The notes under the pieces: model-generated
The model's database searches: none
Seen by the model: the letters and a program-made list of their open reading frames with translations, nothing else
Told to the model about the DNA's origin: nothing
Part shown: positions 15,979-25,561 of the stretch, piece by piece
How the letters are laid out: every line of letters starts with the position of its first letter
Position numbering within the stretch: the stretch's first letter is position 1
NCBI GenBank assembly: GCA_030537465.1
Contig: JAUNMP010000010.1
Span: 1 to 48,451 of the forward strand
DNA: 48,451 bases
Reading direction: 5' to 3'
Origin: a bacterium
GTDB taxonomy: Bacteria; Verrucomicrobiota; Kiritimatiellia; RFP12; UBA1067
Program-made: the position numbers and the translations under genes

Positions 15979-17001
15979 CTATTGCTTCAGCACACCGTCT
16001 TCGGTGATCGTCTTCTCACGCAGATGATCGATGGCGTAGGAGACGGGCACATGTCCATACGGATAGTCGTCCCACACCGGACACGTCACCTGCGCGGCAA
16101 AGTCCTTCTTGATCTGGGCGACCGCTGCACGTCCTTCCTCCAGCTCCGCCCCCGAAAGCCGTTTGAGCTTGCGACCGCTCGGCGTGATGTCGCCAAAGAC
16201 GACGCCCGCACACTCGTTGAAATAACCTTTCTTAACGAGTCCATTCAGCGTCGACCGAATGACGGGCGGATAATTGGCCGAACTTTCGAGGAACACGATC
16301 TTGCCTTTCGCATCCGGCGCCCACCCCATGCTCACGGCCTTTGACACCAGCATGATGTGTCCGCCCACGGCGGTCCCCTTGCACGCACCCGGACGCAGCG
16401 CCTTCAACTGGACGTCCGGCAGCGGTCCCCGGTCGATTGCCGGCGCCAGCCATTTGAAGGACTTCGGATCGGCATAGAGGAAATGGCTGAGCGACGGTCC
16501 TGAAAACGGGAGGCCCACCTTCTCCTTGAGCATGGCATTGAGCAGCATGGTGATGTTGCTGAATCCGAGCACCCGTTGCTGCGGACGCGTCCGCAGCTTT
16601 TCCCAGTCGATCTTCCCGAGCAGGTCCTGCGCCCCCGTGCCGCCGCGCGCGCACAGCACCAAATCCACCTCGGGATCCAGCCAGGCCTCCTCAAAATCGG
16701 CCACGCGGTCCTCTACGCTCGCCACCGTCTTGAAGTTGAGACGTTTCGCGCGCTTGACTTTGTAGCCGGCCGCCTCCAGTGCCGCGACGCCGCGCTCGAA
16801 GTTCCGTTGCGGCTGGATGCTCGCGGGCATCACAAGCCCAATGGTCTTGACGGACGGCGGAAAGGCCCCCGTGAAATCCAGCGGCCTCTCCTTTTGCGGC
16901 GCCTTCGCGGCAAAGGACGCAACCGTACACGCCACCATACAGCACGCCAGGAGGAATCTCCATGAACGCCATACCTCACTCATCTGCATTGTCGCCTTCA
17001 T
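15979..17001 (-). CDS. Exported S66-family peptidase (LD-carboxypeptidase-like)
   Basis: The protein has 340 residues from ATG 17001. A hydrophobic export signal (about residues 12-31) is followed by an S66 domain with IGLVMPAS near the start, LVLCARGGTGAQDLL, and the nucleophile Ser148 in VLGFSNIT. The likely partners are the Glu in VFLESSANYP and the His in YPYGHVPV. Family members cut the L,D bond of murein tetrapeptides or related amide bonds. LdcA is normally cytoplasmic, so the export signal suggests a periplasmic task. It follows the metallophosphoesterase by 19 bp and is the last gene of the GH39-GH31 series. The open frame upstream to 17205 has no family similarity. Confidence 0.85.
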   Translation of the reverse strand: MKATMQMSEVWRSWRFLLACCMVACTVASFAAKAPQKERPLDFTGAFPPSVKTIGLVMPASIQPQRNFERGVAALEAAGYKVKRAKRLNFKTVASVEDRVADFEEAWLDPEVDLVLCARGGTGAQDLLGKIDWEKLRTRPQQRVLGFSNITMLLNAMLKEKVGLPFSGPSLSHFLYADPKSFKWLAPAIDRGPLPDVQLKALRPGACKGTAVGGHIMLVSKAVSMGWAPDAKGKIVFLESSANYPPVIRSTLNGLVKKGYFNECAGVVFGDITPSGRKLKRLSGAELEEGRAAVAQIKKDFAAQVTCPVWDDYPYGHVPVSYAIDHLREKTITEDGVLKQ

Positions 17002-17020
17002 GACTCTACACTCTTCATTT

Positions 17021-18004
17021 TCAAGATTGGCTCGTACACTCCTTCTCGAACGGGAACAGCACGCGGCGGCCGGCGTTGTCGCGGATGATGTCGCGGACGA
17101 GCGGTGAACGCGCATCCGTCGCAGGCTTGCTCGGGAAATAGTAGTCGTTCTCGACGAATTGCGCGCCCGCCATCGTCGGGGACGTCTTGACGATGGCGTA
17201 GCCAATGTCGCGGTCGATGCCGAAGGACGGAATGCCGAGCGAACGCACGTGCGGACAGAACTCCGGCTTGTAGCCGTTGTTCAGATAGGTCGACATCCAC
17301 TGGTGGTGATGCCCGTGGAAATAGCCGAAGGCCTTCGGCGCCCGCGCGATCTTGTGGTCGATCTTCAGCGCGCCCGCCTGATGATGGGCGCCGATGAGAA
17401 CGGGGCGTTCCGCCTTCGCAAGGAAGTCCACGAGCCACTTCGCCTGCTCGTCCCCCAGGCCAAACCCCGTGCAGGCCGGATACGAGCCCCGTTTCTTCGG
17501 CTCCACAAGCGAATCAAGCATCACGAAATCGCAGTCGGCGAGATGCGTCACCGACATGATCTTGTCCTTCACGGGACTTTCGCCGATCCACCGCGGGAAA
17601 TAGGTGCGGAACGGCGCACGAAGATCGTGGTTGCCCACGCCCATCACGATCTTGATACCCGCGTCCTCAAGAGGCTGGAACAGCTGTGTGGCGATCTCGT
17701 ACTCCTTGTCTTCCGAAAAGGCAATCGAGACGTCCCCCAGGCAGATGACCGCACACGGCCGCGGCCGCATGTCGAGGATTTCCTGGATGTGCTTCTTGAT
17801 GGCGGGAATAACCCAGGGGTACTCCATGCCCGTGCGGTACTTCTGTTCCGTCCACGGCAACGGCACGTGCACGTCGGAGATGAGCACGAATTTGTGCGGA
17901 TCGATCACCGCGGAATCCGTCGCCGCGACAGCCGATGCGGCCATCACGCCTGCGGTGCCCAGGAGAAAATCCCGTCTTGAAAACAGGGCAGTTGTCGAAT
18001 TCAT
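17021..18004 (-). CDS. Tat-exported calcineurin-like metallophosphoesterase (second copy type)
   Basis: The protein has 327 residues. The leader is FSRRDFLLGTAGVMAASAVAA with a twin-arginine motif. Metal-binding blocks appear in order: LISDVHVPL, CLGDVS, GVGNHDL, GAHHQAG and FHGHHHQWM. It starts 7 bp after the GH31 stop with GAGG 5 nt before the ATG, so it belongs to the glycosidase operon. A phosphatase or phosphodiesterase acting on phosphorylated or otherwise substituted sugars is plausible. It is not a close copy of the 5.5-6.5 kb protein: signature spacing and C-terminus differ. Confidence 0.87.
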   Translation of the reverse strand: MNSTTALFSRRDFLLGTAGVMAASAVAATDSAVIDPHKFVLISDVHVPLPWTEQKYRTGMEYPWVIPAIKKHIQEILDMRPRPCAVICLGDVSIAFSEDKEYEIATQLFQPLEDAGIKIVMGVGNHDLRAPFRTYFPRWIGESPVKDKIMSVTHLADCDFVMLDSLVEPKKRGSYPACTGFGLGDEQAKWLVDFLAKAERPVLIGAHHQAGALKIDHKIARAPKAFGYFHGHHHQWMSTYLNNGYKPEFCPHVRSLGIPSFGIDRDIGYAIVKTSPTMAGAQFVENDYYFPSKPATDARSPLVRDIIRDNAGRRVLFPFEKECTSQS

Positions 18005-18011
18005 GTACGCC

Positions 18012-20216
18012 TCATTTCTTCAGGCACTCAAACACGGGAATCTCGTCGATCTCCGCAACGACGTTGAAACGGGTACCGCCCGCGGAGACTGTCCGGACAT
18101 CTCCCGAACGGAGATCCTTCCAAGTGCCTTCGGGCAGATAGACGGAACGCGCAGAGACGTCCTTCAGAATCGGCGCCACGAGGTATTTCGAACCGAACAT
18201 GTATTCGTCCTCGATGGTCCAAGCTGTCGCCTCTTTCGGGAACTCGAGCGCCAGCGCCCGCACAGGTGGCAGGCCCGTGCGGCAGGCCTCGTCAAAGAGC
18301 GTCCGGCGATAGTCGGCCAGCTGAGCGAAAAGGTCGGCATAGCGCTTGTGGGTCTTCCGCGTCGCCGCATCGAATTCGTAGGGGTGACGCACGAAACCAT
18401 GCGTCTGAAGGCAACCGCTCCACGTCGTGTACTCAAGGCCGCGCAGAAAGATTCGCGCTTCCTCTTCGATCGAGGTGTTTTTGCTGGCGCGGCGGAAGAC
18501 CGGTTCTTCGCCCGCTCGCAACTCAGTGCGGGAGACATCCGTCACATCCGTCTTCGGGTTGTAGACGCCACAGGGCTCGAAGACAAGTCCCGAATATTGG
18601 TAACCCGCCGCATCATAGGTCATGAACGGCACGCCGCTCACGCCCGAGTTGAGTATCGCGAACACCTGGTCGTCCAATTTTTCGAAGACGCGGTGCTGGT
18701 CGCCTGCCCACATCCACGGACACCGCTGCAAGCCGAGTCCACCCCCGCGAGCGAGGACGGAGAATCCATGCCGGCTGCGCTTCGCAAGTTCGCGCTGCAG
18801 CTTCGCCACGAAGAATGTCGGATAGGCGTGGTGCACGGATGCGCCCTTGAACACCTCGGGATTGTGCCAGCGATAATGGATGCGCGTCTTGCCGTAGAGG
18901 CGACCATCATCGGGAAATTCCTCGCAGAAGTCGATTTTCGCGCCCACGACGCCACATCTCAGCCATTCTCCCCAGACGACGTCCAGGTACCACTGCCAGG
19001 CTTCGGGATTCGTGATGTCGAGAATGAAGCGTCCCTTCCCGCGATTGCCGACATCGGGATTCTCCTTGTCGCCCATCCACACCTCGGGAACGCGCTCCAC
19101 GTTCCGCTCGGCAATCGTGCCATCGCGCTCGATGTCCGCATGAACAAGGAACTCGGGCTTGAAGCCGGGCGCCTTCATCGAAAGAGGATGTCCGCAGGCC
19201 ATCCAGATCATCATGCGGATGCCCTCGCCATCCAGATAATCTGCCGCAGCCTTGGTCTTCGCCGCCTTGTTCGCATGGAACTCAGGGGAATCGCCGAAGA
19301 TGTCATTACCCCAGGGTTCGCAGATGAAGGCCGTAGGATTGACGCCGTCCGCGCGGTATTTCGCAAGCACATCCTTCACCCCATATCCCACGCAGCGACG
19401 ATCCCGCACCTTGCGGGACGTCACGCCCTCCAGAACCGAAAGCTCGGGCGAGTAGCGGCAGACGACGGGACCTTCGCTCCATTTCTCCGGCATCGTCGGA
19501 TGGCCCGCCAAATCGACATACCGCCGAATGGCCTCGGCTGGCGTCTTCACCGCGAACACATAGAGATCGAGCGTCCGGCGCTCCTGCTCGAAGCGCCATC
19601 TATTCGCAACCGTCTTTCCGAAGTCCGCAACGGCGCTCTCAAAGCCATTGGCGAAAACTCCGCCACCCGCGGATGTGAAGAATAACGGTACGGTCAGATA
19701 GGTGCGGCTGGAATTATTGTAGCCGTCGGACGTGCAGAGCACGTTTCGCGAACCCCGCTTGTCGAGGGCGTCCAGCCGTTCGCCCAATCCAAGCACATGC
19801 TCATCGGCAGCCAGAGGACCTTCCACCGTCGTCCCCTTCTCGGCAAAGGCCAAACGCGTCAGGCGCTGGACGCACGCGCCGTCTGCCGTGAAGAATGCCA
19901 ACGTAAACGGATTGTGCCGCAGTTCGGCCTTCGTTCCGTCAGGCGCCGTTGCCACCGTCACGCCGTTCTCGTCCGTCACGGACAGTTCACCGCGCGTTCC
20001 CGGCATCGGTTCGCCCATCCAGCGCGCAAGCGCCTGCACGGCTCCCGTCTCCTCGAAGGCTCCAGTCGATGTCGTACTCTGCACGCGCCAGATGGCATTC
20101 CCTTCGTTCACCAGACGGCACTTCGTGCCTTCCGTCTCAAAAACCACGTCCGTGGATGCGGCAACCGCCATCCACCCGACAACCGCACAGACTTCCAACA
20201 GAACGGTATGACTCAT
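18012..20216 (-). CDS. Secreted GH31 family glycosidase (alpha-xylosidase/alpha-glucosidase type)
   Basis: About 734 residues start at ATG 20216, with GGAGAG 6 nt upstream; the frame begins at a TTG two codons earlier. After a signal peptide and an N-terminal beta-sandwich, the barrel carries PTAFICEPWGND, the nucleophile Asp in GAKIDFCEEFPD and the acid/base Asp in WMWAGDQHR. The nucleophile context KxDFxE resembles YicI-like alpha-xylosidases, though the WAGDQ segment leaves other GH31 activities such as sulfoquinovosidase open. The end carries the usual GH31 C-terminal sandwich (YLPEGTWKDL). It lies between GH39 and the Tat phosphoesterase in one operon. Confidence 0.92.
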   Translation of the reverse strand: MSHTVLLEVCAVVGWMAVAASTDVVFETEGTKCRLVNEGNAIWRVQSTTSTGAFEETGAVQALARWMGEPMPGTRGELSVTDENGVTVATAPDGTKAELRHNPFTLAFFTADGACVQRLTRLAFAEKGTTVEGPLAADEHVLGLGERLDALDKRGSRNVLCTSDGYNNSSRTYLTVPLFFTSAGGGVFANGFESAVADFGKTVANRWRFEQERRTLDLYVFAVKTPAEAIRRYVDLAGHPTMPEKWSEGPVVCRYSPELSVLEGVTSRKVRDRRCVGYGVKDVLAKYRADGVNPTAFICEPWGNDIFGDSPEFHANKAAKTKAAADYLDGEGIRMMIWMACGHPLSMKAPGFKPEFLVHADIERDGTIAERNVERVPEVWMGDKENPDVGNRGKGRFILDITNPEAWQWYLDVVWGEWLRCGVVGAKIDFCEEFPDDGRLYGKTRIHYRWHNPEVFKGASVHHAYPTFFVAKLQRELAKRSRHGFSVLARGGGLGLQRCPWMWAGDQHRVFEKLDDQVFAILNSGVSGVPFMTYDAAGYQYSGLVFEPCGVYNPKTDVTDVSRTELRAGEEPVFRRASKNTSIEEEARIFLRGLEYTTWSGCLQTHGFVRHPYEFDAATRKTHKRYADLFAQLADYRRTLFDEACRTGLPPVRALALEFPKEATAWTIEDEYMFGSKYLVAPILKDVSARSVYLPEGTWKDLRSGDVRTVSAGGTRFNVVAEIDEIPVFECLKK

Positions 20217-20239
20217 AGGCAACTCTCCACAACGATCAA

Positions 20240-21661
20240 TCAGAGGTCAAATGTGATCAGAAAGGCGGACGAATAGGCATCGGGCTTGCGAAGCGTGAAC
20301 ATGCCGTTCTTCATGGAGACGGGAACGGGCTCGAGGTTCTTCTCGAAGCTGAGGACAACGGCCCGGACGTTCTTCGCCGACGAGACGCCTTTCACCTGAA
20401 CGGAAATGGAGGAATCGCGGCCGAAGAGATCCGTCACGAGAAGCTTCCCCCTCTTTCCATCGGCACTCTTCGCGGCGAAGGCCGTGACCGTCTTGTCGGA
20501 ACTCGTGCTCGCACAAATCTCCGTACAGTCACGCTTGATTTCGCCAAACGTCTTCAGGGCGTAGAAGTTCTTGTTGAGTTCTCCTGAATTGTAGTCGCGA
20601 TAGCCCCAGTTGCCGTAGTGGCGGCAGCCGTAGAAGTAGGCCTGGTCATAGCGCGAGGTCTGGAGACGCGAGAGCGTCGTGAGCGTGAAGCACGCCGAAT
20701 TGATGTCGTTCATATTATCCGGCGCGCGTGTCGCGGCATTGCGTCCCCAACCGGCCTTGCAGACATAGTGCCACTCGTTGATGATGAACTCGAGCTTGGG
20801 GAACCCCTCCTCCTCGCACATCTTCTGTGCCTGGTCGGCCATCTGGAACATGCGGTCCGGATCGTTTCCGTAGTAGTGCCAGGACAGGAAGTCGGGGGAA
20901 ATGCCCTCGGCCTTGCAGGCCTTGAGAATCGGACGGAACCAGTCCTCGCGCATTGAACAGAGGGCGGGGCCGCCGATCTTGAGCTCCGGGAACTCGCTCT
21001 TCAGGCGTTTGAGCACCGTCACGAAGAACTTCACGAAGAGCTCGCGGCGTTCGGCGTTGCGGTTGTTCTTCGGGTCATGGTCGTTGACGCCCCCGTTGAA
21101 GCTCCACATATTGTTGCTACCGTCGGGTTCGTTCCAGATCTCCCAATACTGGCAGGCGTTCTGCAGGCCGTCCGCCCAACCGTTGTTGTAGTGGCGGATT
21201 GTACCGGCGAAGACCTCGGCCATCTTGTCGAAGTCCGAGGGGATCTCTGCGTTGAAGTGGACAAGGCCCGTGTGCTCAATGGAGGTGCCCAGCCGGAAGA
21301 AGATCTTCAGCCCCAGGTCCTTCTGGAGCTTCATCATGAAATCGGTCGGCTTGAAGTAGTAGTTCTTCGGATCCGTAGCATCAAGGTGCTGGAGCGGGAA
21401 GATGAAATGCGTATCGAAAATGCGCGCGCCATTGTTGATCAGCGCATGGTCGTGCGTACGTGTATACTCGAAATTCATCTCCTTCACGTACGCATCCCAC
21501 TTCGCGGAGTGAGCACGCTCATAGAGCGCGGAATAGCCGGACGAATGGAGCGCGGGACGGAACTTCGCCGTCGTCTGCGTGAAATCAGCCGTCACCTGCG
21601 CGGCGCATACGGACAGAACCGACAGCATCGCCCAAACAACCATCATCGCATTCTGCTTCAT
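20240..21661 (-). CDS. Secreted GH39-like glycosidase
   Basis: The protein has 473 residues with a signal peptide (about 1-21). The clan-A barrel shows the acid/base Glu178 in YWEIWNEPDG and the nucleophile Glu296 in EFIINEWHY. Further GH39-like elements are FEYTRTHD early on and DFLSWHYYG between the two. Family members are beta-xylosidases, alpha-L-iduronidases and related retaining enzymes. The C-terminal ~90 residues form a small beta domain. AAAGGA lies 10 nt before the ATG. GH31 follows 23 bp downstream, so release of xylose or uronic-acid-linked units is a reasonable joint task. Assignment to GH39 rather than another GH-A family is likely but not certain. Confidence 0.82.
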   Translation of the reverse strand: MKQNAMMVVWAMLSVLSVCAAQVTADFTQTTAKFRPALHSSGYSALYERAHSAKWDAYVKEMNFEYTRTHDHALINNGARIFDTHFIFPLQHLDATDPKNYYFKPTDFMMKLQKDLGLKIFFRLGTSIEHTGLVHFNAEIPSDFDKMAEVFAGTIRHYNNGWADGLQNACQYWEIWNEPDGSNNMWSFNGGVNDHDPKNNRNAERRELFVKFFVTVLKRLKSEFPELKIGGPALCSMREDWFRPILKACKAEGISPDFLSWHYYGNDPDRMFQMADQAQKMCEEEGFPKLEFIINEWHYVCKAGWGRNAATRAPDNMNDINSACFTLTTLSRLQTSRYDQAYFYGCRHYGNWGYRDYNSGELNKNFYALKTFGEIKRDCTEICASTSSDKTVTAFAAKSADGKRGKLLVTDLFGRDSSISVQVKGVSSAKNVRAVVLSFEKNLEPVPVSMKNGMFTLRKPDAYSSAFLITFDL

Positions 21662-21732
21662 TATTTCGCATTCCTTTCAACTCGAAGTCACTTCATTTAC
21701 AGACAAATTTCACGCGGCACCACTCGCCCGCA

Positions 21733-24396
21733 TCAATGGCGCGTGTCCAACTTGACGTCATCCAGATACCAGACGGAGGTCGTGGCACCGTAGCTGATGA
21801 ATCCAATCCACTTCAGCTCCTTGAATCTGTCGGCGAGAAACTTCTCGAACTGCACGCGGGAGGTCACACCACCGCGTGGCGTCACGGCAACAGACCATCG
21901 GCCCTTCTCGGGCCCGGACATCGGCAGTGTCAAGACAACGTCGTGCCACACGCCCGGCCACATCGCGCAGACGTCCTTGCCGCCCGCCAGAAGACGGTCC
22001 TTGACGACGGAGAGCCGGACGCCATTGACGAGGGGCTGGCCCTTGGGATAGTCGCGCAGTTCAATGGTGGGCTTTGCCCCCGTCTCGATCTTCAGCGCAA
22101 AGGAGAGCGTCGCGACGCCCTCGTCCACACCGCAGGCCGCCGTGACAATTGGAGCCCAGCTCGGCTTCAGATCCGGCGCATCGACGAACTTCAAGGACTT
22201 CTTCCCCTGCGCCGGATCGGCATCGACGATCTGAAGCTGTCCGGGACGGCCGGTATTTGCATCCAGCGGTGCGAAGGATCCCATGGAGTGGGTCACGTTG
22301 CCGACGCGATGACGTTCGAAGTCGGCGCACAGGCGCTCGCGGCGGTACTTCGGAGCCTTGGGCGCGTCCTCGAAGCGATCCCAGCATTCCTCCTCCGAAA
22401 GCGCCCGCCACACGGCGTTCGTCTTGTAGACGCCGGTATCATGCCAGTCGAATGGCTTGAAGCCAAGTTTGAGGGCCGGAGAATCGGGTTTGAGCGTCCA
22501 GTCGCCCTTCGCGGGATCGACGAAGAGCGGGTCTGCAATCGCACCGTGGGTATCGTGTCCAAGCGCGCGCCACTTCTCCCACGATTCGCCCTTGAATGCC
22601 GTCTCCTTCACATTGCCGCCTGCACACCAGTAGGTGTTGTTGTCGGCGGGGAGGTTGTCCCGAGTCGACTCGAAGCTACCGCCGCCGCGGTAGGCCCCGG
22701 CTTCGGGTGCCGTCCACCAGAAGATGTTGTTCATCACGCGAATCGTGACATGGTCCTCGGACCGAGAGCGCCAGACACCATCCTTCGAGAACGTCAGGCA
22801 GAGGTTGTTTGAGTAGACGTTCTCCTTGCCGTAGTGCTGGTGTATCGCGCCATCGCGGCACTTCTCGACGAGGTTGTCGCAGAAGACGAAACCATGCGAG
22901 CCCTCGTCCGTATAGAGGCCCCAGGCGGGCGAACCGTTGTCCGCATAGCCATTCACTTCCCAGATCCAGTTGTTGCGCACGACGCTGCCCGTGTTGTCGC
23001 CGAGCGTGTAGACGCCGCCCATATCGGAGAGCGCGCCCTGGCCGATGTGGTGGATGCGATTATGGGCGATGAGGTTGTCGCGATTGACCGTGGGTGCATA
23101 GCCCCAGGTCCAGCCGAGCGAGACGCCCGTGTAGAAGAAGTCGCAGATCTCGTTGTGGACGACCCTGCAGTCGTGGGCATGGCCCATCCACACACCAATG
23201 CCGGCCTGCAGCACGCGGCCACCATGACGGACGATCGAATCCTCGACCATCAGATGCGAAGAGACCCCGTCGGGACTCTTCTGCCGACTGCGGTTGTCTC
23301 CACCGAAGTAGATCCCACCCGCACCGAGATCCTCCACCAGCGAGTGCCTCACCGTCACGTGGCGGCAGCCGCTGCGAAGATAGAGTCCGTGCGCACCCGT
23401 GTGGGCGATGCGGCAATTCTCGAACGAGACGTCCTCGACGTCCGTGCCGGCAATCGCGCCTTCCTGCACGTTCGAGGCGGCCTGACTGTTGTAGACGCCC
23501 TGTGGGCCGATGAGGAATGCCGTGTGCTCAAAGCCGATTCCATCGAAGGAGACGTTCCGCACGACCTCTCCCTTCACACGGTCGCCGGCGAACTTGACGA
23601 CCGCCGTCGAGATGGGCACGTAGGCGAAGTCCTTCGCGACCGACTCGCCCGCGAGGGGAATGTAGAAGAGCTTCTTCGCCTTGACGTCATGGAACCATTC
23701 GCCCGGGGCGTCGAGGGCTGCACGGAAGTTCTCAAGCGCATAGCGCGGACGCGTGGCACACCAGAAGAAGAGCGGACGCTTCATGCCCTGCTTCATCACA
23801 AGGCGGCCAGACTGCGCGTCCACGGATTCCACACGGCCATATCCCATATCCCAGCTCTGCCAGACGGCCACGAGCACGCGATTAAGCTCGTCCTGATGAA
23901 GGTTGAAAAGCGGTGCGACGTCGGCCTCATCTGCGAAAAAGGCGCGCGCCGCGAGATCGGCATCCGAATCCTTCATGTAGTGGTAGAAGCGGTTCGGAGA
24001 ACGCGCGCGCTGGGCCCGATGGTCTCCCACCCAGAGCTGGTCGAACTCGAGCCCCTCCGGTACGTCCGTCACCCACACGCCGTCAGCGCCGACGGTGAAC
24101 GGCTTCAGTTCACGTCCGCCGTCGAAGACGGTCGTGCGGGCGGAGAACCCGCGAATGCGGAGGTCGGAATCCGCGGCCGTGAGGACAAGCGGCTCCGTGA
24201 GCTGGTAGCGTCCGGGCTTCACCCAGATCTCAACCGGACGCCCCTTCACGGCGCCGGAGGCCTTCAGCTCACGGGCTCTGGCCAGCGCCGCCGCGGGCGT
24301 CCGGACGTCACCGTCCGGAGCCAGCACGACGTCGCCGACCTCATTGCAACCAGAGAGAATCGCCGCACAGGCGGCCAGAATCATTAGTTTATTCAT
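21733..24396 (-). CDS. Lipoprotein with right-handed beta-helix, GH141-like, plus C-terminal lectin-type domain
   Basis: The protein has 887 residues. The lipobox LSGC places the lipidated cysteine at residue 17, so it is membrane-anchored. The order is an N-terminal sandwich with LEFDQLWVGDHRAQRARSPNRFYHY (typical of GH141-like enzymes), then a long parallel beta-helix (about 270-600) with repeated VSFENCRIAHTGAHGLYL-type coils and DLGAGGIYFGGDN. From about residue 690 there is a jelly-roll-like domain ending in WYLDDVKLD. GH141 includes enzymes on pectic fucose and on xylan, but the exact family and catalytic residues cannot be fixed from sequence alone. It precedes GH39 by 71 bp. Confidence 0.72.
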   Translation of the reverse strand: MNKLMILAACAAILSGCNEVGDVVLAPDGDVRTPAAALARARELKASGAVKGRPVEIWVKPGRYQLTEPLVLTAADSDLRIRGFSARTTVFDGGRELKPFTVGADGVWVTDVPEGLEFDQLWVGDHRAQRARSPNRFYHYMKDSDADLAARAFFADEADVAPLFNLHQDELNRVLVAVWQSWDMGYGRVESVDAQSGRLVMKQGMKRPLFFWCATRPRYALENFRAALDAPGEWFHDVKAKKLFYIPLAGESVAKDFAYVPISTAVVKFAGDRVKGEVVRNVSFDGIGFEHTAFLIGPQGVYNSQAASNVQEGAIAGTDVEDVSFENCRIAHTGAHGLYLRSGCRHVTVRHSLVEDLGAGGIYFGGDNRSRQKSPDGVSSHLMVEDSIVRHGGRVLQAGIGVWMGHAHDCRVVHNEICDFFYTGVSLGWTWGYAPTVNRDNLIAHNRIHHIGQGALSDMGGVYTLGDNTGSVVRNNWIWEVNGYADNGSPAWGLYTDEGSHGFVFCDNLVEKCRDGAIHQHYGKENVYSNNLCLTFSKDGVWRSRSEDHVTIRVMNNIFWWTAPEAGAYRGGGSFESTRDNLPADNNTYWCAGGNVKETAFKGESWEKWRALGHDTHGAIADPLFVDPAKGDWTLKPDSPALKLGFKPFDWHDTGVYKTNAVWRALSEEECWDRFEDAPKAPKYRRERLCADFERHRVGNVTHSMGSFAPLDANTGRPGQLQIVDADPAQGKKSLKFVDAPDLKPSWAPIVTAACGVDEGVATLSFALKIETGAKPTIELRDYPKGQPLVNGVRLSVVKDRLLAGGKDVCAMWPGVWHDVVLTLPMSGPEKGRWSVAVTPRGGVTSRVQFEKFLADRFKELKWIGFISYGATTSVWYLDDVKLDTRH

Positions 24397-24440
24397 ATGT
24401 CACCAATCCTTCGCGCGGACAATTCTCTCCGTTCAGCTCC

Positions 24441-25514
24441 TTAACGCTGGACGCGGGCGTTGCCGGCGTAGACGTCCCACACCTGCTTTTCGTCCGCGGG
24501 CTCGGCGTAGTCGTTCAGTGAGCTAGCCGCCATCACGCCGCTCGCCCAACCGAACTGGGCGCACTTCTCGCCGTTCCAGCCCTTGAGCACACCGTAGAGG
24601 AGACCGCCCGTGAAGCCGTCGCCACCGCCAATGCGGTCGAGCACGTCAATGTCACGCGGCTCCTCGACGAACCATTTGCCGTCGGCGCGCACGATGGCTC
24701 CCCAGAGGTGGTGGTCGGCGGAGACGACCTGGCGCAGCGTCGTCGCGTACATCTGGGCGTTCGGATACTTCTTGGCGACCTTCTCGATCATCTCCTTGAA
24801 GCTCTCGATCTTGCCCTTGAGGTCCTTGCCACCAGCTTCGGGTCCCTTGAAGCCCAGGCAGAGCTGGAAATCCTCCTCGTTGCCGACGAGGATGTCCGCC
24901 TGCTTGGCAATCTCGTGGAACGCCTTGGAGAGCTCGGCCTCGCGGCCCTTCCAGAACGTGGCGCGGTAGTTGAGGTCGAAACTGATGAGCGTGCCGTACT
25001 TCTTGGCGGCCTTCGCGAGGGCGAGGCAGCACTTCGTCGTCTCGGGGCTCATCGCGGCGATCAGACCGGAGAGATGGAGGATCTGGACGCCGTCCTCGCC
25101 GAAGATCTTCTTCGTATCGTAGTCCTTCGGATCGAGCGTGCGACCGACCTCGCCGGCGCGGTCGTTCCAGACGCGCGGAGCGCGGAGGCCGAAGCCGGAA
25201 TCGGCGATGTTGAACTGATGGCGGTAGCCCCAGGGACCGCCCTGCGCGATGTCCGGGCCAACGTAGGCGATGTTGCGGGCGCGCAGCTGCGCCTTGATGA
25301 AGGCTGCCATGGGGCTGCCCTGCACGAAGCGGGTCATCACGAGGCACTCGGGGCCGAGCGAGCTCGTCACGTTGAGCACGTTCGTCTCAGCGCTCGTCGC
25401 CTGGAGCATGAAGCGATTGGAGTTGTGCACCGCCATGCGGTTCTCGGGCGTAATGCGCAGACCCATGGAGGAGACACACGCTACGGCGTACTTGCAGTTT
25501 TTACGAACCTTCAT
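24441..25514 (-). CDS. kdgK: PfkB-family sugar kinase, 2-dehydro-3-deoxygluconate kinase-like
   Basis: This 357-residue cytoplasmic kinase has the KdgK-characteristic segment SFDLNYRATFWKGR and the PfkB C-terminal signature DVLDRIGGGDGFTGGLLYG containing the catalytic Asp. The N-terminal glycine pair motif of many PfkB enzymes is replaced by SAETNVLNVTSSLG, as in KDG kinases. KDG kinase phosphorylates the product of uronate breakdown before aldol cleavage, which fits a cluster acting on uronic-acid-containing glycans. AAAGGA precedes the ATG by 8 nt. It is the only clear cytoplasmic catabolic enzyme among the secreted ones. Specificity is inferred; other ketoses are possible. Confidence 0.75.
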   Translation of the reverse strand: MKVRKNCKYAVACVSSMGLRITPENRMAVHNSNRFMLQATSAETNVLNVTSSLGPECLVMTRFVQGSPMAAFIKAQLRARNIAYVGPDIAQGGPWGYRHQFNIADSGFGLRAPRVWNDRAGEVGRTLDPKDYDTKKIFGEDGVQILHLSGLIAAMSPETTKCCLALAKAAKKYGTLISFDLNYRATFWKGREAELSKAFHEIAKQADILVGNEEDFQLCLGFKGPEAGGKDLKGKIESFKEMIEKVAKKYPNAQMYATTLRQVVSADHHLWGAIVRADGKWFVEEPRDIDVLDRIGGGDGFTGGLLYGVLKGWNGEKCAQFGWASGVMAASSLNDYAEPADEKQVWDVYAGNARVQR

Positions 25515-25561
25515 TTCAGCTGTCCTTTCGTTGTTACTCTTGATTCAATGACGACAAAACT

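Noticed and set aside
15979..17205. Longer S66 protein starting at 17205
   Set aside because: The extra N-terminus overlaps the metallophosphoesterase gene, is Arg/Ser-rich and would hide the export signal.
17604..19685. Plus-strand open frame of 693 codons opposite the GH31 gene
   Set aside because: Antisense shadow of a gene whose catalytic motifs are on the other strand; no motif, signal or ribosome site of its own.
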